This document shows positions 1 to 5,306 of a stretch of 5,306 nucleotides of DNA, one piece after another. Under the pieces are notes generated by a model that ran no database searches, was not told the DNA's origin, and worked only from the letters and a program-made list of their open reading frames with translations. The stretch lies in the NCBI GenBank assembly GCA_025351545.1, contig JANXVQ010000843.1:1-5306 (forward strand), written 5' to 3'. Origin of the DNA: Spirosoma sp. (GTDB lineage: Bacteria > Bacteroidota > Bacteroidia > Cytophagales > Spirosomataceae). The first letter of the stretch is position 1. Each line of letters opens with the position of its first letter. The translations under genes and the position numbers were made by a program.

Positions 1-40
1 TGGTTGGTTTTGTAAACTAAACGATAGGCATTAACTAGTC

Positions 41-87
41 AAAACAGGCTCTATTAAACTTTATTGGTTTGATAGAGCCTGTTTTTT
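41..87 (+). terminator. Strong Rho-independent terminator of an upstream plus-strand gene
   Basis: Bases 41-60 pair with 66-85 in an uninterrupted 20-bp stem (two G-T wobbles, at 55/71 and 60/66) closed by the 5-base loop TTATT at 61-65. The lower stem contains the GC-rich core ACAGGCTC, and the right arm runs into a six-T tract at 82-87, the standard form of an intrinsic terminator on the plus strand. It must serve a gene to the left of the window. Stop codons at 13-15, 18-20 and 32-34 are open to the left edge in the three plus frames, so that gene may end here, but too few codons are visible to choose a frame or a product. The four A bases at 41-44 would give a short T tract on the minus strand, so weak bidirectional action is possible. 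Confidence 0.9.
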
Positions 88-98
88 AGCTATTATTG
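68..98 (+). promoter_or_regulatory. Bacteroidota-type promoter for the DUF5009/NagX-like gene
   Basis: A TTTG at 68-71 is followed after 19 bases by TATTATTG at 91-98. This fits the known Bacteroidota vegetative consensus (-33 TTTG, about 19-base spacer, -7 TAnnTTTG) with one mismatch, A for T at 95. Transcription would start near 105, leaving a leader of under 20 bases before the ATG at 123. The -33 box lies in the descending arm of the upstream terminator hairpin, so the two signals share DNA. No purine-rich ribosome-binding sequence precedes the ATG, as is usual in this phylum. The assignment is by consensus match only. Confidence 0.6.
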
Positions 99-122
99 CT
101 CCATTCCTGAGCTTGCCAAGCT

Positions 123-1271
123 ATGCAAAATACGACTTCTACGATTCAAGAACCTGCCCTTGCCCAACCGGCACCCGTCCGGCGACTCATATCTCTCGAT
201 GCCTTACGAGGTTTTGATATGTTCTGGATTATGGGTGGAGAAGAAGTTTTTCATGTATTGGCTAAAACAACGGGCTGGGCATGGGCTATTTTTATGGCCG
301 ACCAACTCACCCATGTTGGCTGGAACGGGTTTCGACCTTACGATTGTATTTTTCCCCTATTTTTGTTCCTGGCAGGTGTATCAACTCCTTATTCACTCGG
401 TAGTCGGTTAACTAAAGGTGATGACAGATCTATGCTGGCTCGCAAAGTCATCATGCGCGGGTTGATTCTGGTAGCGCTGGGAATTATTTATAACAATGGC
501 CTATTCGAAAAGCCCTTCGCCGATATGCGTTTCGGGAGTGTACTGGGTCGTATTGGTCTGGCGGGCATGTTTGCCCAATTAATTTTCCTGTACGTCCGTA
601 GTGAGCGAACTCGTTACGGCATTTTCGTTGGTATTCTCCTGCTTTACTGGGCTTTACTACTACTTGTGCCAGTGCCCGGTTTCGGCGCTGGCAACCTGAC
701 GATGGAAGGAAGTTTAGTTGGTTATGTCGATAGATTACTGATGCCGGGGCACCTTTATAAAGTTGTCCATGATCCTGAAGGTCTACTATCAACCTTCCCC
801 GCTATCTGCACAGGGTTATTAGGGGTTTTCGCGGGCACACTGCTACGCCGACATGGCCTTACAGACAATAAGAAGGTTCAACAGCTTATTCTGGCCGGTG
901 TTAGCTGTGTTGCATTGGGTTGGATATGGAATTTAGTATTCCCGGTCAATAAAAATCTTTGGACCAGTTCATTTGTGCTGGTTGCCGGGGGATGGAGTTT
1001 GCTTATTTTAAGTTTATTTTACTGGATTATCGATGTAAAAAACCTGCGCCGATGGACGTTTTTCTTTGTTGTTATCGGAATGAATTCCATTCTCATTTAC
1101 CTCGCTGGCAGAGTCATTAATTTTGAGTATGCGACTCATTTCCTGTTTAGTGGGTTGCTTAGTTTCTTCAGCAAACCCATTCGGTTGGTGGGTGGTATCC
1201 TGGCCTTTTTAGCTGTAAAATGGATTTTTCTTTATTTTCTTTACAAGAAAAAAACGTTTCTCCGTATCTAG
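123..1271 (+). CDS. DUF5009 / NagX-like (HGSNAT-related) polytopic membrane protein, putative transmembrane acyltransferase
   Basis: This 382-residue inner-membrane protein belongs to the COG4299/DUF5009 group, bacterial relatives of heparan-alpha-glucosaminide N-acetyltransferase, which moves acetyl from cytoplasmic acetyl-CoA onto a sugar amine across a membrane. Family hallmarks seen in order are RLISLDALRGFDMFWIMG (residues 21-38), a WNG..PYD.IFPLFLFLAGVS block (67-87), DPEGLLSTFPAI (217-228) followed by GLLGVFAG, FPVNKNLWTSSFVL (273-286) and GMNSILIY (319-326). About ten hydrophobic segments are spaced to the end, and the basic tail YKKKTFLRI suggests a cytoplasmic C-terminus. Length is normal for the family. 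The ATG at 123 is chosen because it keeps the full RLISLDALRGF motif with a short polar N-terminus, and the next Met (residue 33) lies inside that motif. It has its own promoter and faces an esterase gene tail to tail. Substrate and activity are inferred; many members are uncharacterised. Confidence 0.85.
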   Translation: MQNTTSTIQEPALAQPAPVRRLISLDALRGFDMFWIMGGEEVFHVLAKTTGWAWAIFMADQLTHVGWNGFRPYDCIFPLFLFLAGVSTPYSLGSRLTKGDDRSMLARKVIMRGLILVALGIIYNNGLFEKPFADMRFGSVLGRIGLAGMFAQLIFLYVRSERTRYGIFVGILLLYWALLLLVPVPGFGAGNLTMEGSLVGYVDRLLMPGHLYKVVHDPEGLLSTFPAICTGLLGVFAGTLLRRHGLTDNKKVQQLILAGVSCVALGWIWNLVFPVNKNLWTSSFVLVAGGWSLLILSLFYWIIDVKNLRRWTFFFVVIGMNSILIYLAGRVINFEYATHFLFSGLLSFFSKPIRLVGGILAFLAVKWIFLYFLYKKKTFLRI

Positions 1272-1278
1272 GAGGGGC

Positions 1279-2199
1279 TTATTTTTTAGTGGTCAATGCT
1301 GTCAGCCACGCTTTGCAGGCTTCAGGCCATGTATTGAGCGAACCAAATTTCGCTGTTCGCAGACCAAAGCCATGACCACCAGCTGGGTATAAGTGCATTT
1401 CGGCAGGAACACCATTCTTCAAACAGGCTAAATAATAATTGATGCTGTTCTCAACAGGAACAGCTTTATCATCCTCAGCATGGACTAAAAAAGTAGGCGA
1501 AGTTTGATTAGTTACTTGTAATTCGTTAGAATAGTAAGCTACCATATCTGGTGATGAAGCCAGTTTCCCCAATAAATTAATCCGCGAACCAGTATGGGCT
1601 TTGTCACCGAAAGTCACCACCGGATACAACAAAATGACGAAATTCGGTTTCGCCTGTTCACTGGCTTTGGGTCCCAGATTATAATGGGTGTCAAGCGTTG
1701 AAGCCAAATGTCCGCCCGCAGAGAAACCCATGACACCAATTTTGTTTAGGTCAATTCCATAACGAGCCGCATTTTGCCGGATAAGCGTCATACCCTGCAT
1801 AGCATCCAGTAGAGGCACCTCCTGCTGATTCGTCATAATTATTGGATTAGGCAACCGATATTTTAACACAAACGCGGCTACACCCATTTCATTAAACCAG
1901 CGGGCTACATCTGAACCTTCGTGGCTTGCGGCCAAAATTGAATAGCCACCACCGGGACAAATCATAACAGCCGCACCTGTAGCCTTATCTTTGGCAGGTA
2001 GGTAGGCTGTAATAGTGGGCACAGATACATTACTAATACGGAGAATACCATTCGCATCTGTTTCGGATTTCTCCGCGATCTGCGCTCCCGAAATGGCATT
2101 GGGGATGGCATTATCGGGCCAGAGTTTAATAATCTCCTGCGACAAAGCAAGTTGAGGTAAACCTGTGGACAAAAGCATACTAATTAATAAAGAGCGCAT
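1279..2199 (-). CDS. Secreted alpha/beta-hydrolase, acetyl-esterase type (Aes/BD-FAE-like)
   Basis: This 306-residue protein is a probable carboxylic-ester hydrolase acting outside the inner membrane. Residues 1-20 form a signal peptide (charged MR, hydrophobic core, ALS before Gln21) with no lipobox, so a soluble periplasmic or secreted protein is expected. The segment EIIKLWPDNAIPN (22-34) is typical of the N-terminus of Bacteroidota glycan esterases. The fold motifs are complete: oxyanion-hole PGGGY (82-86), nucleophile elbow GFSAG with Ser160 (158-162), the acid in HAEDDKAVP (probably Asp244) and the base in GGHGFG (His276). Related proteins act as acetyl-xylan or feruloyl esterases, or remove acetyl groups from other glycans; the true substrate cannot be read here. 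It starts 68 bases beyond the beta-lactamase-like gene, with a terminator between them, so it may have its own promoter; I see no convincing one. Its stop lies 7 bases from the stop of the convergent DUF5009-type gene. Confidence 0.87.
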   Translation of the reverse strand: MRSLLISMLLSTGLPQLALSQEIIKLWPDNAIPNAISGAQIAEKSETDANGILRISNVSVPTITAYLPAKDKATGAAVMICPGGGYSILAASHEGSDVARWFNEMGVAAFVLKYRLPNPIIMTNQQEVPLLDAMQGMTLIRQNAARYGIDLNKIGVMGFSAGGHLASTLDTHYNLGPKASEQAKPNFVILLYPVVTFGDKAHTGSRINLLGKLASSPDMVAYYSNELQVTNQTSPTFLVHAEDDKAVPVENSINYYLACLKNGVPAEMHLYPAGGHGFGLRTAKFGSLNTWPEACKAWLTALTTKK

Positions 2200-2239
2200 A
2201 AATAATTGGTATTTCTAACCTGATTGAAGCGTAAAATAG

Positions 2240-2263
2240 AAAAAGCCGACTTCTAGGTCGGCT
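2240..2263 (-). terminator. Rho-independent terminator after the beta-lactamase-like gene
   Basis: On the minus strand AGCCGAC and GTCGGCT (2257-2263 and 2244-2250) form a perfect 7-bp GC-rich stem with a 6-base loop at 2251-2256, followed by a T tract made of the complement of A2240-A2244 and further T-rich sequence. It begins only four bases after the TGA stop of the serine hydrolase gene. It separates that gene from the esterase gene, whose ATG is 40 bases further on, so joint transcription would need read-through. Confidence 0.85.
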
Positions 2264-2267
2264 CTAC

Positions 2268-3515
2268 TCACATTTCTACCTCACTTTCTTCAGTTGACAT
2301 TTTACCAGTAGCTCCACCATGTAATACATCAATAAGCTCTTTGACGCGATAAACAGTTGTGTTATAGCGATTTCCAAGAATAATAATTACGTATTCATCT
2401 TTAGGGCTAAACCAAAACATTGTATTATAACCTTTCCACCAGCCTGAATGATAAATGTATTCAGGCTGCTTGGCATCATTGAGCATCATTCGGAAACCAT
2501 ACCCATAATTTTTAGCACCTTTCTTCTCAAAACTACGGGGAATAAACGCTTCAGCAAGCATTTTCTTTGGCAATAAGCAATCTCCATTCAAGGCACGATA
2601 CCATCGAAACAAGTCACCTGTAGTTGAATAGATACCCTTATCGCCAACTACGTCGTCATAATAATCTTTGGGGATACGTCGATTCCATTGATACCCCGCC
2701 GTTCGATGATGATTGATGGAGTCATTTTTGGTTGTGGCAACAAATGTCTGATGCATACCCAGCGGCTCGAAAATATTCTTGTGGATGAATATCTCATAGC
2801 TTTGCCCGGTTACTTTCTCAATGATTGACGCCAGCACCATGTAATTGGTATTGCTATAACTAAACCCCCGATCAGGAATATTATATGCCTTTGGCGTTGG
2901 CCTAACCGTTGCAAACCAGCGCATAATAGTCGCGTTAGTTGGGTATGGCTTTTCTTTTTTATAGAAATTCACCTTCATGCTATCATCGAAGGCATACTGA
3001 TAATTTGGCAAACCACTGCGATGGCTCAGCAAATTACGAATCGTAATGCCATGATAGGGAAAATCAGGATAGAATTTTTGGATAGTGTCCTCAAACTTTA
3101 ATTTACCCGTTTCAATTAATTTTAGCGCACCAACGGCGGTAAACGTCTTTGACAATGAGGCTAATTGAAATTTCGAGTCTTCAACTAAAGTATCACGCTG
3201 GCTACGTTCGAAGTGGCCCAAACCAAAGCATTTCTTGTACAGAATCATGCCCTTTTGCGCTACTAATACGTTACCATTCAGCCCTCCCCGCACTTTCTGG
3301 CGGAAGATTTCTTCAATCTGGCGGGTTTTCTCATCAGCATTAATCTGCTGTCGGATTGTTGTTTGTTGAGCACCTGTCAAAATTTGCTCATCGGCGCATG
3401 TACGTAATGCACGCGCCGACTGATTCAGGGTTTTCTGGCCCTGCCCACAGGATACGCCAACTCCAACTAATACTAAAACGCTAAACCAACTCCAAATTTT
3501 CTCTATCCGCACCAT
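2268..3515 (-). CDS. Class C beta-lactamase-family serine hydrolase, probable lipoprotein
   Basis: This 415-residue protein belongs to the beta-lactamase/penicillin-binding-protein-like serine hydrolases (PF00144 type). All three active-site elements are visible: SxxK at Ser120-Lys123 (ASLSKTF), YxN at Tyr220-Asn222 (YSNTNY), and HSG at 356-358 in the place of the KTG triad. The flanks NLLSHRSGLPNY (161-172) and EPLGMHQTF (250-258) are also characteristic. Residues 1-22 form a hydrophobic signal ending GVS before Cys23, so lipid attachment at Cys23 is likely, although Gly at -3 is atypical; no acidic surface-export signal follows. A polar linker of about 50 residues leads to the catalytic domain, and the last 10 residues are acidic. 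Family members include D-aminopeptidases, esterases and peptidoglycan-related enzymes. Antibiotic resistance should not be assumed, and the substrate is unknown. It has its own promoter and terminator, so it appears to be a single-gene unit. Confidence 0.88.
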   Translation of the reverse strand: MVRIEKIWSWFSVLVLVGVGVSCGQGQKTLNQSARALRTCADEQILTGAQQTTIRQQINADEKTRQIEEIFRQKVRGGLNGNVLVAQKGMILYKKCFGLGHFERSQRDTLVEDSKFQLASLSKTFTAVGALKLIETGKLKFEDTIQKFYPDFPYHGITIRNLLSHRSGLPNYQYAFDDSMKVNFYKKEKPYPTNATIMRWFATVRPTPKAYNIPDRGFSYSNTNYMVLASIIEKVTGQSYEIFIHKNIFEPLGMHQTFVATTKNDSINHHRTAGYQWNRRIPKDYYDDVVGDKGIYSTTGDLFRWYRALNGDCLLPKKMLAEAFIPRSFEKKGAKNYGYGFRMMLNDAKQPEYIYHSGWWKGYNTMFWFSPKDEYVIIILGNRYNTTVYRVKELIDVLHGGATGKMSTEESEVEM

Positions 3516-3559
3516 CCAAACCCACGATTCGTTCTACTAGTATATCAACTAAATTCCTA

Positions 3560-3588
3560 CAAAAATAGCAGTTGCTTATTTATACAAC
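3560..3588 (-). promoter_or_regulatory. Bacteroidota-type promoter for the beta-lactamase-like gene
   Basis: Read on the minus strand, TATTTTTG (3567-3560) is a perfect match to the Bacteroidota -7 box TAnnTTTG. GTTG (3588-3585), 17 bases upstream, matches three of four bases of the -33 TTTG box. Transcription would start near 3553, giving a leader of about 38 bases before the ATG at 3515. It lies in the 138-base gap between the Wzi-type gene and the serine hydrolase gene, which argues that the hydrolase is not simply co-transcribed with the capsule gene. Confidence 0.65.
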
Positions 3589-3653
3589 GCTGTTGGGACA
3601 GTTAAAATCGTGTGAAAGTTCTCTAACGGACTAAGTATACCGCGATAAATTCA

Positions 3654-5174
3654 TTAGTAACCTCTCCGGGGAGAGGTTATCACTCGGCGTTTATTACTAA
3701 GAAGGCCAGCTTTACGCAACCCTACATAAGCTCCTACACTATTTGGTAACAGGCCACCCGAGTCAAGAGCCAGAGAACCATTGAGAACTGTCCCACCTAA
3801 TAAACGTACTGGGAGGGAAGCCGTTAATAAACCTGAAAATTGGGCTGGAATAGTTAAGTAAGGTATTTGATATGTCCCGGCATTATGGCTAAACGACAGG
3901 CGAGCCATAATATCAACTTTGTCTAGTATCAGAGCACTCAAGCCGAAATGAAAAAGGCTGACCCGGTTGTTAGCAATGCCATATCGGGGCGGCAGCGATG
4001 AACTCACTTCCTGTTGGGGCGTTAGAAATGGCGTTCCGAGAGTACGGCCAAAATATGTCCAACCATCCAGGTACTGACTATGATTAAAATAATCATCACG
4101 ACCTCGTTTCTTTGGATCCTCAAGAATAAACAAATCACCGCCCTGACTACCCGTGAACAAGTATTCTAGCGTGATTTGTCGTAGAAAAAAGGGTGATCCG
4201 CTAGGCTGATCCCGATTCTTTATACGAAGGCCATTTAAGCCGTCATCCAGATTTGTCCCATAAAACAGTGACCCATCGTCGTACACAAATTGCCGATAGG
4301 CGAATAGATTCCAGTGGTTCAGATTAACTTCTGCCGCAAAATCAATAGACCCCAGGTGGTTACCAACTCGATTTTCCTCAAAATGAGAAATTGTTTGAAT
4401 ATTCTGATCGTCGGGAAAAGGATTACGGGTGCCTAAAACAACCGATGGAAAGTACTTGATATTAGATGGTAATTGCCCGTTAGCGGCTACCGTTGGATCT
4501 AGATAATCAGAATGTCCTGCCCACATAACCTGATGGTTAAACCCACCATATAATCGGACTCGCCATGATGGCTTTCCCAGTCGACCGTAAAAAGATGACT
4601 GATGCAGATAGGAGCCTTGTACCAAACGGCCTGAATTTTCGAACCAGCCATGCGAAAAAGTCCCCATAACCGATATAACTCCTTTCGTAAACGGAATAGG
4701 TGTGAATACAGGAATAGCAATCTGGATTTTTGGGAACGGGAGTGCATTTCCAGACCAGATATAAGAACCGCTGGTGAGAAGTGTATCGGCAAGGCCGATC
4801 GTTTCTTTACGGCGTCCGGCATAAAGCTCAAAAGCGCCAAAACGACCTTTCAAATAAGCTTCGGGGAGTAGAAATTGACTCGTTGCTCCTACATTGGCGA
4901 CTACATTAATGCCGTATCCCCAATCAAATTTTGGCCTGTAGCCCGTGCTATCGACTGGCCGGTAATCTGATCGAAGTCCAGCATTCAATCGTAAGGCTGG
5001 ATTCCTGAGTGGAACAGTACCATATTGATTCGCTCGTAACCAAAATGGCGTTTGGTCAGATGAACCCAAACCACCCACTTCCACCTGGTATTGATTAATG
5101 CGCTGTCCATACACTAAAGTACAATTGACAGTAATCAAGCATCCATACCAAATCCATAAAAACACAGCTCGCAT
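3654..5174 (-). CDS. Capsule assembly Wzi family outer-membrane protein (start revised to the ATG at 5174)
   Basis: The protein resembles the Caps_assemb_Wzi family (PF14052), whose E. coli member is an outer-membrane beta-barrel lectin that helps bind capsular polysaccharide to the cell surface. From the ATG at 5174 it has 506 residues, close to the usual family length. Residues 1-24 form a good signal peptide (MRAVFLWIW start, VYG before Gln25). The mature part opens with YQVEVGGLGSSDQTPFWLRANQYG, the typical family N-terminus, then alternates short aromatic and glycine-rich strands as expected for a barrel, with motifs such as LPEAYLKGRFGAFELYAGRRKE and RQITLEYLFTGSQGG. The reading frame is open up to a GTG at 5225, but that start adds 17 residues before the signal peptide and overlaps the preceding gene, so it is unlikely. 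The gene starts 40 bases after a probable sugar transferase gene, consistent with a polysaccharide operon. Its last eight residues, ITSPRRGY, are encoded by a palindrome. Confidence 0.85.
   Translation of the reverse strand: MRAVFLWIWYGCLITVNCTLVYGQRINQYQVEVGGLGSSDQTPFWLRANQYGTVPLRNPALRLNAGLRSDYRPVDSTGYRPKFDWGYGINVVANVGATSQFLLPEAYLKGRFGAFELYAGRRKETIGLADTLLTSGSYIWSGNALPFPKIQIAIPVFTPIPFTKGVISVMGTFSHGWFENSGRLVQGSYLHQSSFYGRLGKPSWRVRLYGGFNHQVMWAGHSDYLDPTVAANGQLPSNIKYFPSVVLGTRNPFPDDQNIQTISHFEENRVGNHLGSIDFAAEVNLNHWNLFAYRQFVYDDGSLFYGTNLDDGLNGLRIKNRDQPSGSPFFLRQITLEYLFTGSQGGDLFILEDPKKRGRDDYFNHSQYLDGWTYFGRTLGTPFLTPQQEVSSSLPPRYGIANNRVSLFHFGLSALILDKVDIMARLSFSHNAGTYQIPYLTIPAQFSGLLTASLPVRLLGGTVLNGSLALDSGGLLPNSVGAYVGLRKAGLLSNKRRVITSPRRGY
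3658..3679. repeat. Perfect 22-base palindrome covering the 3' end of the Wzi-type gene
   Basis: The 10-base arms TAACCTCTCC and GGAGAGGTTA are exact reverse complements around a 2-base centre (GG at 3668-3669). As RNA it would fold into a GC-rich hairpin with the innermost pairs opened to form the loop. On the minus strand it encodes the last eight residues of the Wzi-type protein and ends inside the penultimate codon, next to the TAA stop at 3654-3656. No T tract follows on the minus strand, so it is not a textbook intrinsic terminator, though it could protect the mRNA 3' end. It resembles dispersed intergenic palindromes seen in many bacterial genomes; that identity is an inference because only one copy lies in this window. 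Confidence 0.7.
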
Positions 5175-5214
5175 AGAAAGTAGACCGATTATAGTGTTGC
5201 CAGGCAATAAGCAA

Positions 5215-5306
5215 TCACTTACCACGGCCCTGGGCCATTACCCGAAGCGTTTGGGCAATGATCCACATATCGAATAGAAACGACCGCCGTTTGGGATAAA
5301 GTAGAT
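5215..5306 (-). CDS. C-terminal end of a probable sugar transferase (partial, cut by the window edge)
   Basis: A minus-strand frame is open from the right edge to a TGA at 5215-5217 and gives 29 residues: a stretch beginning LLYPKRRSFLFDMW and ending VMAQGRGK. The spacing SFLFDxWIIxxTxxVMxxG matches the C-terminus of the bacterial sugar transferase family (PF02397), where an aromatic-rich segment is followed by DxxIxxxTxxVxxxxG. Such enzymes transfer a hexose-1-phosphate to undecaprenyl phosphate at the inner membrane and start exopolysaccharide or capsule synthesis. The next gene, of the Wzi capsule family, begins 40 bases downstream on the same strand, which fits. The catalytic part lies outside the window. 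The other two minus-strand frames also stay open over this short stretch but give sequences without recognisable character. Confidence is moderate because only the tail is visible. Confidence 0.62.
   Translation of the reverse strand, partial: LLYPKRRSFLFDMWIIAQTLRVMAQGRGK

Noticed and set aside
484..792. Minus-strand open frame of 102 codons inside the DUF5009/NagX-like gene.
   Set aside because: It is fully antisense to a well-supported membrane protein gene, has no family resemblance and no promoter or start signals.
1256..1290. Possible bidirectional terminator at the convergent gene junction (CTCC and GGAG arms followed by a T-rich run on the plus strand).
   Set aside because: The stem is only four base pairs and the T-run is separated from it, too weak to call.
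2222..2245. TATTTTAC on the minus strand as a possible -7 box for the esterase gene.
   Set aside because: It misses the last two consensus bases and has no TTTG at the right distance upstream, so a promoter cannot be supported.
2569..2582. The 14-base word GGCAATAAGCAATC occurs here and again at 5203-5216.
   Set aside because: One copy lies inside the serine hydrolase coding sequence (codons for DCLLP) and the other spans the gap before the Wzi gene and the sugar transferase stop. There is no extension, third copy or flanking symmetry, so chance is the simplest explanation.
4499..4871. Overlapping open frames on both strands inside the Wzi-type gene.
   Set aside because: They are shadow frames of the real gene; the translations are low in character and show no domain or start support.
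5186..5191. TATAAT on the minus strand just upstream of the Wzi start, resembling a sigma-70 -10 box.
   Set aside because: Bacteroidota vegetative promoters do not use this consensus, no properly spaced -35 exists, and the gene appears to be co-transcribed from upstream.

Overview
The window looks like chromosomal DNA from a Bacteroidota species, most likely a Cytophagales bacterium of the Spirosoma type. This rests on the gene families present (Wzi-type capsule assembly protein, DUF5009/NagX-like membrane protein, secreted esterase, serine beta-lactamase-like lipoprotein), the absence of purine-rich Shine-Dalgarno sequences before the starts, and two promoters that fit the Bacteroidota -33 TTTG / -7 TAnnTTTG pattern. 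The genus is an impression from protein style, not proven.

Layout, left to right. Positions 1-40 hold at most the last few codons of a plus-strand gene lying outside the window. Positions 41-87 form a strong intrinsic terminator for it. A good promoter (68-98) overlaps that terminator and drives a plus-strand gene (123-1271) for a polytopic DUF5009/NagX/HGSNAT-like membrane protein, probably a transmembrane acyltransferase. Everything to its right is on the minus strand. In order of transcription these are: the 3' end of a probable sugar transferase (5215-5306, cut by the window edge), a Wzi-family outer-membrane capsule assembly protein (3654-5174, start revised), a class C beta-lactamase-type serine hydrolase lipoprotein (2268-3515) with its own promoter and terminator, and a secreted alpha/beta-hydrolase of the acetyl-esterase type (1279-2199) that meets the plus-strand gene tail to tail with a 7-base gap.

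How the genes may work together. The right side reads as the end of an exopolysaccharide/capsule locus: the sugar transferase would load the first sugar phosphate on undecaprenyl phosphate, and Wzi would act at the outer membrane in capsule attachment or organisation. The beta-lactamase-like protein is a separate transcription unit. The esterase and the DUF5009 protein could in principle remove and add acyl groups on envelope or imported glycans, but only proximity supports this.

I found no mobile element, CRISPR array, tRNA or rRNA, and no clearly new multi-gene system. The points most worth checking are a perfect palindrome that encodes the last residues of the Wzi protein, the promoter nested in a terminator, and the corrected Wzi start.
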